DNA of 64,000 nucleotides from positions 62,001-126,000 of the forward strand of contig JAVKBW010000046.1 of NCBI GenBank assembly GCA_040222995.1, written 5' to 3'. This DNA is from JAVKBW01 sp040222995. Its GTDB lineage: Bacteria; Pseudomonadota; Alphaproteobacteria; UBA8366; Aestuariispiraceae. Below the pieces are notes generated by a model that was given only the letters and a program-made list of their open reading frames with translations, made no database searches and had not been told where the DNA came from. Position 1 is the stretch's first letter. Each line of letters begins with the position of its first letter. A program made the translations under genes and the position numbers. Below, in pieces: positions 32,148-40,382 of the stretch.

Positions 32148-32759
32148 TCAAGACTCAAGCGCCCCGTTCTGCCGCAAAAAGGTTAAAAGCGGCAGAAGCG
32201 GCAGGCCGAGGATGGTAAAGTAATCGCCGTCGATCTTTTCGAAAAGCTGCGCGCCCCGGTCTTCCAGCCGGTAGCCGCCGACCGACGATAGCACGCCGTC
32301 GCCGCATTCCTTTATATAGGTATCGAGAAAACCGTCGCTGAACGGACGCATGGTCAAAGATGCGGTTTCCCGGTGCGACCAGATCCGCGTGCCGTTTTCG
32401 GTGACGCAGACTGCAGCCAGCAGATGATGGGTCCTGCCGCGCAGGGCCAGAAGCTGATCGCGCAGGGCGGCGAGGTCGGGTGGCTTGTCGAACCACGCGC
32501 CGTCGCATTCCAGCATCTGGTCAGCGCCGATCACCAGTGTGTTTTCGTATTTCATGGAAATCCGTTCCGCCTTCAGCGCCGCCAGCGCATCGGCCACCGC
32601 GCCGGGCGACGCGCCGTCGGCCTTCATCGCCAGCTTGATTTCCTCCTCGTCGATGCCGGCCGGGTGGCAGTCGACCGCCAGTCCCGCCTGTTCCAGCAGA
32701 GCGGCGCGCGACCGGCTCGCCGAGGCCAGGACGACCGGTTTCCGCTGGCCGTTCCGCAT
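32148..32759 (-). CDS. maf: Maf-like nucleoside triphosphate pyrophosphatase
   Basis: A Maf/HAM1-type house-cleaning pyrophosphatase of about 203 residues. Family motifs are VVLASASRSRAALLEQAGL at the N-terminus, VIGADQMLECDG, LLALRGRTHHLLAAVC and the C-terminal VGGYRLEDRGAQLFEKIDGD-type segment. It removes non-canonical nucleotides; related proteins affect septum formation. The ATG at 32757-32759 overlaps the ppsR stop as ATGA, so translation is coupled to ppsR. A TTG one codon upstream is in frame but less likely. Confidence 0.93.
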   Translation of the reverse strand: MRNGQRKPVVLASASRSRAALLEQAGLAVDCHPAGIDEEEIKLAMKADGASPGAVADALAALKAERISMKYENTLVIGADQMLECDGAWFDKPPDLAALRDQLLALRGRTHHLLAAVCVTENGTRIWSHRETASLTMRPFSDGFLDTYIKECGDGVLSSVGGYRLEDRGAQLFEKIDGDYFTILGLPLLPLLTFLRQNGALES

Positions 32760-33586
32760 CAATCGACGGCGCTCTGGCGCTGTTCCATCATCTGCAGGAT
32801 CGCCGCGGCGGTTTCCTCGATCGAGCGGCGCGACACATCAATGATCGGCCAGTTGCGTTCGTTGAAAAACCGGCGGGCGGAGCTGACCTCCTCGCGCACG
32901 GTTTCGATATCGACATAATCCGTATCCGCATGCTCCTCGATCATGCGCAGGCGGTTGCGGCGGATCTGCACAAGCTGCGCCGGATCCTTGGTGAGGCCGA
33001 CGATCATCGGGCTGTTCTCGCCGTTCAGCGCCAGCAGTTCGTCGGGCAGGGCGATGCCCGGCACGAATGGCACGTTGGCGGCCTTCACGCCGCGATTGGC
33101 GAGGTAGATACAGGTCGGCGACTTCGAGGTCCGCGACACGCCGGTCAGGATAACGTCGGCCTCGTCAATATCGTAAACGCCCTGGCCGTCGTCATGCGCC
33201 AGCGCGAACTGCATGGCGTCGATGCGCTGAAAGTATTCCTCGTCCAGCACGTGTTGACGGCCGGGCAGGCCGCGCTTGTGCAGGCCGAGATGGTTGGCGA
33301 AGGCGGCGAAAATCGGGTCAAGCACGGAAACCGTCGGCACGCCCTGTTCGCGGCAACCATCATCCAGCGTTCTGCGCACGTCTTCCTCGACCAGCGAATA
33401 CAGCACCAGACCGGGATTTTTCTTCACGCCCTGCAACACCGCCTCGATCTGTTCGTTCGACCGTGTCAGCGGCCACAGATGTTCCTGGATATCGACGGAT
33501 TCGAACTGCACGGCGCAGGCCCGCCCGAGCGAGTGGACGGTTTCGCCGGTGGAATCGGAGACCAGATGAAGATGAACGATGGACAC
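32759..33586 (-). CDS. ppsR: PPDK/PEP synthase regulatory protein (PPSR)
   Basis: Bifunctional kinase/pyrophosphorylase of the DUF299 family, 275 residues. It turns pyruvate phosphate dikinase or PEP synthetase off and on by ADP-dependent Thr phosphorylation and Pi-dependent dephosphorylation. The family P-loop GVSRTSKSPT is present, as is the N-terminal LHLVSDSTGETVHSLGRA. The start is GTG 33584-33586 after AGGA. In Rickettsia and Caulobacter the corresponding gene (RP001 type) borders the replication origin opposite hemE; the same arrangement is seen here. Confidence 0.95.
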   Translation of the reverse strand: MSIVHLHLVSDSTGETVHSLGRACAVQFESVDIQEHLWPLTRSNEQIEAVLQGVKKNPGLVLYSLVEEDVRRTLDDGCREQGVPTVSVLDPIFAAFANHLGLHKRGLPGRQHVLDEEYFQRIDAMQFALAHDDGQGVYDIDEADVILTGVSRTSKSPTCIYLANRGVKAANVPFVPGIALPDELLALNGENSPMIVGLTKDPAQLVQIRRNRLRMIEEHADTDYVDIETVREEVSSARRFFNERNWPIIDVSRRSIEETAAAILQMMEQRQSAVD

Positions 33587-34044
33587 TGTTCAGGTTCCTG
33601 TCTTGTGCATAAAGAGGGGGAAAAGAATGGAAAACCTGTTCCCGCGGTGGATTCAGCCGGATACTCCGATTATCGGGGCGAAAAGTCCACACTCGGCGCA
33701 CCTGTGTCTAACCGTACAGGGCATTTCGGGATACCGGGGAAAACCGGCCGCGGCGGAGTATCCGTCCCCGCTGTCCGACCCCGCGTTATAAACAGGCTGA
33801 CCTGTCGAACGGTCCCGGATCATGCGCCGGACTCGGTTGTTTTCCCGGCTTTTTCCACTGTCGAGGTTGGCGAACGCACTTTCCTGTGCAGAACCTGTGG
33901 GCGATAAATAATCCCCATGACTCCCCTGTCCTACCACTACTCCTATTCTATTATATTTATATCTTAAAGAAGAAGAGGTGCATTGCATAAGTCCGTGGTT
34001 TCGCCTTTTCTTGCATCCGAACCGGAACAGGGACCGAACCGCCG
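33587..34044. other. oriC: Candidate chromosomal replication origin (oriC)
   Basis: A 458-base gap with no gene lies between the divergent ppsR and hemE, the place of the origin in several alphaproteobacteria. It has one perfect DnaA box on the minus strand, TTATGCACA (33604-33612 as TGTGCATAA), and two with one mismatch (33703-33711, 33885-33893). An AT-rich run at 33944-33969 (ATTCTATTATATTTATATC) could be the unwinding element. GANTC sites for CcrM methylation occur at 33650, 33830 and 33919. I found no complete TTAA-N7-TTAA CtrA site. Gene direction diverges from this gap and parAB/parS are close. Confidence 0.6.
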
Positions 34045-35076
34045 ATGACCGATAAACCGCTTCTCGATGTGTTCAGGGGCAAGATCCCGAAACGCACGCC
34101 GATCTGGCTGATGCGTCAGGCCGGCCGCTATCTGCCGGAATACAGGAAGGTGCGGGCGGAAGCGGGCAGCTTTCTCGATCTCTGCTACACGCCGGATTTC
34201 GCCGTGGAAGTGACCTTGCAGCCTATCCGCCGGTATGGCCTGGACGCGGCGATCCTGTTTTCCGATATTCTGGTCGTGCCGGACGCGCTGGGTCAGAAGG
34301 TCGATTTCGTGGAAGGCGAGGGACCGAAGCTGGATGCGGTCGATTGCGGCGGCGATATCGCGAAGCTGTCATCCGACTGGCTGCGCAGCCGTCTGGAGCC
34401 GGTCTATGACGCGGTTGGCCGGATCAAGCAGGAGTTGCCCCCGGAGACCACCTTCATCGGCTTTGCCGGCGCGCCCTGGACCGTGGCGACCTATATGGTG
34501 GAAGGCGGGTCGAGCAAGGACTTCATCAACACGAAAACCTGGATGTACCGTGACCCGGATACGTTTCAGGCGCTGATCGATATCGTCGTCGAGGGCACGA
34601 TCGATCATCTGTCGGCGCAGATCGAGGCCGGCGTCGACATGGTGCAGATTTTCGATACCTGGGGCGGCATCCTGCCGGAACGGGCGTTCGCGAAATGGGT
34701 CATCGAACCGACCGCGAAAATCGTCTCGGCGCTGAAAAAGAAGTTCCCCGATACGCCGGTCGTCGGTTTTCCGCGCGGCGCCGGCCCGGCCTATATCGAC
34801 TATATCGAAAAGACCGGGGTCGATGGCGTCAGCCTCGACCAGGCCATGCCACTGAAATGGGCCGCGGAAAACCTGCAGACCCGCGCCGTGGTGCAAGGCA
34901 ACCTCGATCCGCAGCTTCTGTATGTCGGCGGCGACGGCATGATCGCCGAGGCGAAGCGGATTGTTTCCGAACTCGGCAACGGCCCGTTCATTTTCAATCT
35001 CGGCCATGGGGTGATGAAGGAAACCGACCCCGACCATGTCGCCGATCTCGTGCGGGCCGTGCATCGTGGCGGGTAA
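34045..35076 (+). CDS. hemE: Uroporphyrinogen decarboxylase
   Basis: A 343-residue enzyme that removes four carboxyl groups from uroporphyrinogen III to give coproporphyrinogen III in heme synthesis. The signature PIWLMRQAGRYLPEYRKVR lies at about 20-38, with ILFSDILVVPDALGQ and GFAGAPWTVATYMVEGGSSK further on. Length is normal. It is the first gene to the right of the candidate origin and starts the hemE-hemH-hemJ group. ATG 34045 follows CAGGGACCGAACCGCCG. Confidence 0.97.
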   Translation: MTDKPLLDVFRGKIPKRTPIWLMRQAGRYLPEYRKVRAEAGSFLDLCYTPDFAVEVTLQPIRRYGLDAAILFSDILVVPDALGQKVDFVEGEGPKLDAVDCGGDIAKLSSDWLRSRLEPVYDAVGRIKQELPPETTFIGFAGAPWTVATYMVEGGSSKDFINTKTWMYRDPDTFQALIDIVVEGTIDHLSAQIEAGVDMVQIFDTWGGILPERAFAKWVIEPTAKIVSALKKKFPDTPVVGFPRGAGPAYIDYIEKTGVDGVSLDQAMPLKWAAENLQTRAVVQGNLDPQLLYVGGDGMIAEAKRIVSELGNGPFIFNLGHGVMKETDPDHVADLVRAVHRGG

Positions 35077-36163
35077 TGCGCCGGAAAGGGCCGGGAAAAC
35101 CGCCATCGTCCTGCTCAATCTGGGCGGGCCGGATTCGCCGGAGGCGGTTCAGCCGTTCCTGTTCAACCTGTTCAACGACAAGGCGATCATCGGTGCGCCG
35201 CAGCCGGTCCGCTGGCTGATCGCAAAGCTGATTTCGTCCCGCCGCGCCCCGGTGGCGCGGGAAATCTATTCGAATCTCGGCGGAAAATCGCCGCTGCTGG
35301 AAAACACCGTGGCGCAGGCGGACGCCCTGACATCGGCCCTTGACGATCTTGGCGAGGTGAAGTGTTTCGCCGCCATGCGCTACTGGCATCCCTTCGCGGA
35401 CGAGGCGGCGCGCGCGGTCAGGGACTGGGGCGCAGACCGGATTGTCCTGCTGCCGCTTTATCCGCATTATTCGACCGCGACCACCGGCTCGTCGATCCTC
35501 GACTGGAACCGGGCGGCGCGAAAGGCCGGGCTGACGGCCTCGACCAAAACCCTGTGCTGTTATCCGTTTGAACCCGGTTTCATCGAGGCCCTGGCCGAAA
35601 CCGTGGCGGAAAAACTGCCGGATGCCGCAAAACACGGCAAGCCGCTGGTGCTGTTTTCCGCTCATGGCCTGCCGCAGAAAGTGGTCGATGCCGGCGACCC
35701 GTATCAGGCGCAGATCGAGATGACGGCGCAGGCCGCGGCAGACCTGCTGGCCGCGCGCGACGATCTGCCGGACCACGACTGGAAGGTCTGTTACCAGAGC
35801 CGGGTCGGGCCGCTGGAATGGCTGAAACCCTATACCGAGGAAGAAATCCGCAAGGCGGGTGCGGAAAAAACGCCGCTGGTGGTCGTTCCAGTGGCCTTCG
35901 TGTCGGAACATTCGGAAACCCTGGTCGAGCTGGATATCGAATACGGCGAGCTGGCGGAAGAAGCCGGAGTTCCAGGGTATTACCGGACACCGACAGTTTC
36001 CGTTCGTCCGGCTTTCATCGACGGGCTGGCCCGGCTGGTGCGTGGCGCGATCGGGCAGGAGTCGACCCTGTGCAGCGGAACCGGCGAGCGGATCTGCCCG
36101 AAGACATGCGGAAAATGCGTGTACGAGACGAAACCGGCGCTGGGGATCGGCCGTCATGTATGA
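35066..36163 (+). CDS. hemH: Ferrochelatase
   Basis: Inserts iron into protoporphyrin IX, the last step of heme synthesis. From GTG 35066 it has 365 residues. Landmarks are KTAIVLLNLGGPDSPEAVQP, ILLPLYPHYSTATTGSS-type segment, LFSAHGLPQKVVDAGDPY (catalytic His) and VPVAFVSEHSETLVELDIEY. The C-terminus has four cysteines in a Cys-x7-Cys-x3-Cys-x2-Cys pattern (CSGTGERICPKTCGKC), where several ferrochelatases bind a 2Fe-2S cluster. The start inside the hemE end is uncertain: ATG 35036 is in frame 10 codons earlier. Its stop overlaps hemJ by eight bases. Confidence 0.94.
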   Translation: MAGNAPERAGKTAIVLLNLGGPDSPEAVQPFLFNLFNDKAIIGAPQPVRWLIAKLISSRRAPVAREIYSNLGGKSPLLENTVAQADALTSALDDLGEVKCFAAMRYWHPFADEAARAVRDWGADRIVLLPLYPHYSTATTGSSILDWNRAARKAGLTASTKTLCCYPFEPGFIEALAETVAEKLPDAAKHGKPLVLFSAHGLPQKVVDAGDPYQAQIEMTAQAAADLLAARDDLPDHDWKVCYQSRVGPLEWLKPYTEEEIRKAGAEKTPLVVVPVAFVSEHSETLVELDIEYGELAEEAGVPGYYRTPTVSVRPAFIDGLARLVRGAIGQESTLCSGTGERICPKTCGKCVYETKPALGIGRHV

Positions 36164-36578
36164 ATGGGTGAAGGCGCTGCATGTCATCGCCGTCATTTCC
36201 TGGATGGCGGGTCTGCTGTATCTGCCACGCCTGTTCGTCTATCACTGCGCGGCGGAACCCGGCGGCGAGCATTCCGAAACCCTGAAAGTTATGGAACGAC
36301 GGCTGTTGCGGGCGATCATGACGCCGGCGATGGTCGCCACGTGGATTTTCGGCCTGTGGACCGCCTGGCTGATCGACGCCTGGATGGAGCCGTGGTTTCA
36401 CGCCAAGCTGCTGTTGGTCGTCATCCTGTCGGCGGCGCATATGGCGATGGCGTCATGGCGCAAGGATTTCGAACGCGACGCCAATACCAGAAGCCATAAA
36501 TTCTACCGCATCGCCAACGAGGTGCCGACGCTGATCATGATCGCCGTGGTTATTCTGGTGATCGTCAAGCCGTTTTAA
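36156..36578 (+). CDS. hemJ: Protoporphyrinogen oxidase HemJ
   Basis: A 140-residue membrane protein of the HemJ (UPF0093) family, which oxidises protoporphyrinogen IX. Four membrane segments are visible; the first holds the conserved heme-ligand His in WVKALHVIAVISWMAGLLYL, followed by PRLFVYHC, and the last is TLIMIAVVILVIVKPF. The ATG at 36156 opens the family N-terminus MYEWVKALH and overlaps the hemH stop by eight bases. With hemE and hemH it completes three late heme steps in one unit. Confidence 0.95.
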   Translation: MYEWVKALHVIAVISWMAGLLYLPRLFVYHCAAEPGGEHSETLKVMERRLLRAIMTPAMVATWIFGLWTAWLIDAWMEPWFHAKLLLVVILSAAHMAMASWRKDFERDANTRSHKFYRIANEVPTLIMIAVVILVIVKPF

Positions 36579-36590
36579 GGCAACCGGATC

Positions 36591-37091
36591 ATGTCGCTGA
36601 TAATCGCAACGGTTTCTGTTTCCGGCGGCGGGCGGATCGGCGTCTGCGGCCTGCCGGGCCTGACCGGTGATCTTGAAGGCGACCTTCTCGCCATCACCGG
36701 CTTTGACCCCGCCCTCGTCGTCTCAATGACCGAAGCGGCCGAGATGGAAGCGCTCGGTGCCGGAAATCTCGGGCAGCGGCTGCAACACCTTGGAATCGAC
36801 TGGGTTCATTTGCCGATCCGCGATTTCAGCGGCCTGGCGCCGGAGCATGAAGACCGGTGGCCGGACCTTTCGCGGCGGCTGCATGATCTGCTGGACGACG
36901 AAAAGAGCATTCTGCTGCATTGCCGGGCGGGCAGGGGACGGTCGGGCATGATCGCCCTGCGGCTGATGGTCGAACGCGGCGAGGACGCAACAAACGCTCT
37001 GCGGCGTCTGCGCGACAAGCGGCCGGGCGCGGTGGAAACCCCGGAACAGCGGCTTTGGGCAGTTACCCGGGAAGGCGAAAACACCAATTGA
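36591..37091 (+). CDS. Dual-specificity/tyrosine phosphatase-like protein
   Basis: A 166-residue protein with a cysteine-dependent phosphatase signature, HCRAGRGRSGMIALRLM (CX5R, nucleophile Cys and Arg present) at about 110. The general acid loop is probably HLPIRDFSGLAPEHE. Similar small phosphatases are annotated in alphaproteobacteria as protein phosphatases; the substrate is unknown. It lies 12 bases after hemJ and so belongs to the hem unit, the last gene before the rho leader. The ATG 36591 follows GGCAACCGGATC. Confidence 0.82.
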   Translation: MSLIIATVSVSGGGRIGVCGLPGLTGDLEGDLLAITGFDPALVVSMTEAAEMEALGAGNLGQRLQHLGIDWVHLPIRDFSGLAPEHEDRWPDLSRRLHDLLDDEKSILLHCRAGRGRSGMIALRLMVERGEDATNALRRLRDKRPGAVETPEQRLWAVTREGENTN

Positions 37092-37099
37092 CCTTGTGA

Positions 37100-37289
37100 G
37101 CGGATTTCGCTACCAATTTGCCAACGGAATTCACTTCCTTATCCCTTTCCCGCGTAAACAGGTCGGCAGATTTTTTACGACCACCCGGTTTAGCGTTGGT
37201 TTTCAAGGTTTTCGGCCCTTTATGCCGCATCCCAATATCCCCGTCGGGCTGCCCGACCCCCCAGTTTACATTTTCTGAAGTGACCAGAC
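37100..37289 (+). promoter_or_regulatory. rho leader, C-rich with a hairpin
   Basis: The 198-base gap before rho is pyrimidine-rich with few guanines on the sense strand, the kind of sequence Rho binds (rut). Shortly before the start codon GTCGGGC (37243-37249), T, GCCCGAC (37251-37257) form a perfect hairpin, followed by a C-run without a U-tract. Autoregulation of rho through early termination, as in E. coli, is a reasonable inference. Confidence 0.4.
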
Positions 37290-38552
37290 ATGCACCTTAA
37301 GGAACTTAAAAAGAAATCCCCGCCCGATCTTCTGGCTTTTGCCGAGGAACTGGAAATCGAAAACGCCAGCACTCTGCGCAAGCAGGAACTGATGTTTGCC
37401 TGCCTGAAGCAACTGGCGATGAACGATGTCGCCATTTTCGGCGAAGGCGTGCTGGAGGTTCTGCAGGACGGGTTCGGTTTTCTGCGCTCGCCGGAAGCCA
37501 ACTATCTCGCCGGGCCGGACGACATCTATGTCAGCCCCAGCCAGATCCGGCGGTTCAGCCTGCGCACCGGCGACACGGTGGAAGGCCAGATTCGCGCGCC
37601 GAAGGAAGGCGAACGGTATTTTGCCCTGCTGAAGGTCAACAATGTCAATTTCGAGGATCCGGACAAGGTTCGCCACCGCATCAACTTCGATAACCTGACG
37701 CCGCTCTATCCGAACGAAAAGCTGCATCTGGAAGTCGAACAGACGGATTCCAAGCAGCGCGATGTCTCGACCCGGGTGATCGACCTGGTCGCGCCGCTCG
37801 GCAAGGGCCAGCGGGCGCTGATCGTTGCGCCGCCGCGCACCGGCAAGACCATGATGATGCAGCATATTGCGGCGTCGATTTCCGAAAACCATCCGAATGT
37901 CTATCTGATCGTGCTGCTGATCGACGAACGGCCGGAAGAAGTGACCGACATGCAGCGGTCGGTGAAGGGCGAGGTCGTGTCGTCGACCTTCGACGAGCCG
38001 GCCAGCCGCCACGTCCAGGTCGCCGAAATGGTCATCGAAAAGGCGAAGCGCCTGGTCGAACACAAGCGCGATGTCTGTATCCTGCTGGATTCCATCACCC
38101 GTCTGGCCCGCGCCTACAACACCGTGGTGCCGAGCTCCGGCAAGGTGCTGACCGGCGGTGTCGACGCCAATGCCCTGCAGCGGCCGAAACGGTTCTTCGG
38201 CGCGGCGCGGAATATCGAGGAAGGCGGCTCGCTGACCATCATCTCGACTGCGCTGATCGAAACCGGCAGCCGGATGGACGAAGTGATCTTCGAGGAGTTC
38301 AAGGGTACGGGTAACTCGGAAATCATTCTCGACCGCAAGCTCAGCGACAAGCGTTCCTTCCCGGCGATCGACATCACCAAGTCGGGCACCCGCAAGGAAG
38401 AATTGCTGGTCGACAAGGGCACATTGTCGAAAATGTGGGTCCTGCGCCGCATCCTGATGCCGATGGGCACCGTCGATGCGATGGAATTCCTGCTCGACAA
38501 GCTGAAATCGACTAAAAACAACGACGATTTCTTCGAATCGATGAACCAGTAG
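37290..38552 (+). CDS. rho: Transcription termination factor Rho
   Basis: Hexameric RNA helicase that ends transcription at C-rich sites; 420 residues, typical. The N-terminal RNA-binding domain contains GVLEVLQDGFGFLRSPEANY; the motor has Walker A PPRTGKTMMMQ and Walker B with VYLIVLLIDERPEEVTDM, and the Q and R loops follow (RAYNTVVPSSGKVLTGGVDA). The gene is in the usual alphaproteobacterial place between hemJ and mnmE. The leader is pyrimidine-rich and holds a perfect hairpin. Confidence 0.97.
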   Translation: MHLKELKKKSPPDLLAFAEELEIENASTLRKQELMFACLKQLAMNDVAIFGEGVLEVLQDGFGFLRSPEANYLAGPDDIYVSPSQIRRFSLRTGDTVEGQIRAPKEGERYFALLKVNNVNFEDPDKVRHRINFDNLTPLYPNEKLHLEVEQTDSKQRDVSTRVIDLVAPLGKGQRALIVAPPRTGKTMMMQHIAASISENHPNVYLIVLLIDERPEEVTDMQRSVKGEVVSSTFDEPASRHVQVAEMVIEKAKRLVEHKRDVCILLDSITRLARAYNTVVPSSGKVLTGGVDANALQRPKRFFGAARNIEEGGSLTIISTALIETGSRMDEVIFEEFKGTGNSEIILDRKLSDKRSFPAIDITKSGTRKEELLVDKGTLSKMWVLRRILMPMGTVDAMEFLLDKLKSTKNNDDFFESMNQ

Positions 38553-38978
38553 CGGGTTCGTTACAACACGGAGTCCCGCACTTGATGCGGGATCCAATCC
38601 GTTATCGTACCAGTATATCAAAGCGTTGAGGAATGGACACCGGGTCTTACGCCCAGGGATCGTCGTTGCTGCGTAAGTGCCGATTCCCGCCCTTGATGCG
38701 GGATCTTCATTGGAACACTGCAAAAATACGCGTCAGGCCCAGCGCTGTACGCGCGCTGACTCCGTGTCGACGGGGGTTCAAAAATGGCCGCTAACCGGGT
38801 TTCAGCGACATATCGGCGTTTCGTCTGTGCGGCTAGGTATCGTACCGGGTTTCCGGCCATCACCGCCATCCAACCCTATCGACACCACCGATTCACCTAC
38901 ATATGTATATAGTGTCCTTCAGAACCCCTATATATAGTGTGATAAAAACTACATACGGTATGCCCGTCGGGGTTAGGA
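38553..38978. repeat. rho-qor gap with hairpin repeat remnants
   Basis: A 426-base region without a gene. It has two dispersed-repeat hairpins: CCCGCA-CTTGA-TGCGGG (38575-38591) and the variant in CGATTCCCGCCCTTGATGCG (38681-38700), with a CCGGGTCTTACGCCCAGGG remnant at 38640 between them. Near the end TATATAGTGT occurs twice, at 38906-38915 and 38931-38940, in AT-rich DNA. The first hairpin could help end rho transcription. Nothing else is recognisable, and short frames inside the repeats are not credible genes. Confidence 0.7.
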
Positions 38979-39950
38979 TCACGGAATCAGGATCGACGAC
39001 CCGGTTGTCTTCCGCGCCTCCAGATCGCGATGCGCCCGGGCGGCGTCCTTCAGGGCGTAGCGCTGGTTGATTTCAATCTTCACGCCCGCCTGCACGGCGG
39101 CGAACAGGGCATTTGTGCTGTCGACAAGGTCTTCGCGGCGTTCGACATAGGTCATCACGGTCGGTCTCGTGAAATACAGCGAGCCTTTCTGCGACAGCAG
39201 CTTGGGTTCGACCGCCGGGACCGGCCCGGATGCCGCGCCGAAACTGACCATCAGGCCGCGCGGGGCGAGGCTGTCGATGGAGGCGCTGAACGTATCCTGG
39301 CCGACGCCGTCATAAACCACCGGCACGCCGTCGCCGCCGGTAATGTCGCGCACCCGCGCCGCGATATCCTCTTCCCTGTACAGAATCGTGTGGTCATAGC
39401 CATGGGCGCGGGCCAGTTCGGCCTTTTCCTTGGTGCCGACCGTGCCGATGGTGATGGCGCCGATATGTTTCAGCCATTGACCGACGATCAGCCCGACACC
39501 GCCGGCGGCGGCATGGAACAGCACCGGCATGCCGGCCTTCACCTCGAAGGTGCGGCGGATCAGATATTCAGCCGTCATGCCCTTCAGCATCATCGCGGCG
39601 CCGGTTTCATCGCTGATCGCATCCGGCAGTTTCACCAGCCGTCCGGCCGGCATCAGACGTTCGGACGCATAGGCGCCGATCGGCCCGGCGCCATAGGCCA
39701 CCCGGTCGCCTTCGGTCAGGTCGGTGACGCCGTCGCCGACAGCCTCGACAATACCGGCGGCTTCGATGCCGACGCCGCTGGGCAGGGGAAGCGGGTACTG
39801 ACCGGTGCGGTGATAGACATCGATATAGTTCAGGCCGACGGCTGTCTGTTTGATCCGGACTTCGCCGTCGCCGGGGTCGCCGGTTTCAGTGTGTTCGAGC
39901 GCGAGAACATCGGGTCCGCCGGGGGAGGCGAAACGGATAACGTCAGCCAT
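38979..39950 (-). CDS. NADPH:quinone oxidoreductase (Qor type)
   Basis: A 323-residue zinc-free medium-chain dehydrogenase/reductase. The N-terminal catalytic fold has AVGLNYIDVYHRTGQYPLPL and GIEAAGIVEAVGDGV; the NADPH site is HAAAGGVGLIVGQWLKHIGA, the AAxxGxG signature of quinone reductases, and the ends FTRPTVMTY and ARAHRDLEARKTTGSSIL are typical. It reduces quinones or enones. The zinc ligands of alcohol dehydrogenases are missing, as expected. It is the only minus-strand gene between rho and parB. The start is ATG 39948-39950. Confidence 0.92.
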   Translation of the reverse strand: MADVIRFASPGGPDVLALEHTETGDPGDGEVRIKQTAVGLNYIDVYHRTGQYPLPLPSGVGIEAAGIVEAVGDGVTDLTEGDRVAYGAGPIGAYASERLMPAGRLVKLPDAISDETGAAMMLKGMTAEYLIRRTFEVKAGMPVLFHAAAGGVGLIVGQWLKHIGAITIGTVGTKEKAELARAHGYDHTILYREEDIAARVRDITGGDGVPVVYDGVGQDTFSASIDSLAPRGLMVSFGAASGPVPAVEPKLLSQKGSLYFTRPTVMTYVERREDLVDSTNALFAAVQAGVKIEINQRYALKDAARAHRDLEARKTTGSSILIP

Positions 39951-40076
39951 TCCTGTTTTTCCTTTTCGTAAATCGGGTTGGCGCAGTTTGGGCGATGCGC
40001 CCCGGCTTGTCCATTGCGCCGGTGGCGGCGGGGCCTGTAGGGTAACAACCGGCTTTGTCGAGGGAAGGACCGGGCG

Positions 40077-40358
40077 ATGAAAATTTCTATTGATATCGAT
40101 TGCACGCCGGAAGAAGCGCGGAAGTTTCTCGGCCTGCCGGATGTCGAACCGATGCAGCAGGCGCTGATGCAGCAGATTCAGGAGCGGCTGGAATCGAACA
40201 TGAAGGCGATGGATGTGGACTCGCTGGTCAGTACGTGGTTGCCGGCGGGCATGCAGGGGCTGGAGCAGATGCAGAAAATGTTCTGGTCCCAGATGGGGGT
40301 TGGCGGTGATGCCGGTTCAGGCGCGTCGAAACCGGACCCGAAAGAGCCGAAGGGCTGA
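40077..40358 (+). CDS. Small conserved alphaproteobacterial protein (DUF6489-like)
   Basis: A 93-residue protein with a strand-like start, KISIDIDCTPEEARKFLGLP, and a helical middle with many Met and Gln (PMQQALMQQIQERLE; MQGLEQMQKMFWSQMG), ending in a polar, disordered tail. It resembles a family of small uncharacterised alphaproteobacterial proteins usually found near mnmE, probably DUF6489; that family name is from memory. It is 24 bases upstream of mnmE on the same strand. No signal peptide or membrane segment is seen. The function is unknown. Confidence 0.8.
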   Translation: MKISIDIDCTPEEARKFLGLPDVEPMQQALMQQIQERLESNMKAMDVDSLVSTWLPAGMQGLEQMQKMFWSQMGVGGDAGSGASKPDPKEPKG

Positions 40359-40382
40359 GCGTCTTTCCGGCCGGCGCGACCG

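Noticed and set aside
33587..34044. CtrA binding sites in the candidate origin
   Set aside because: No TTAA-N7-TTAA pair was found; only isolated TTAA. GANTC sites (three) are close to the number expected by chance.
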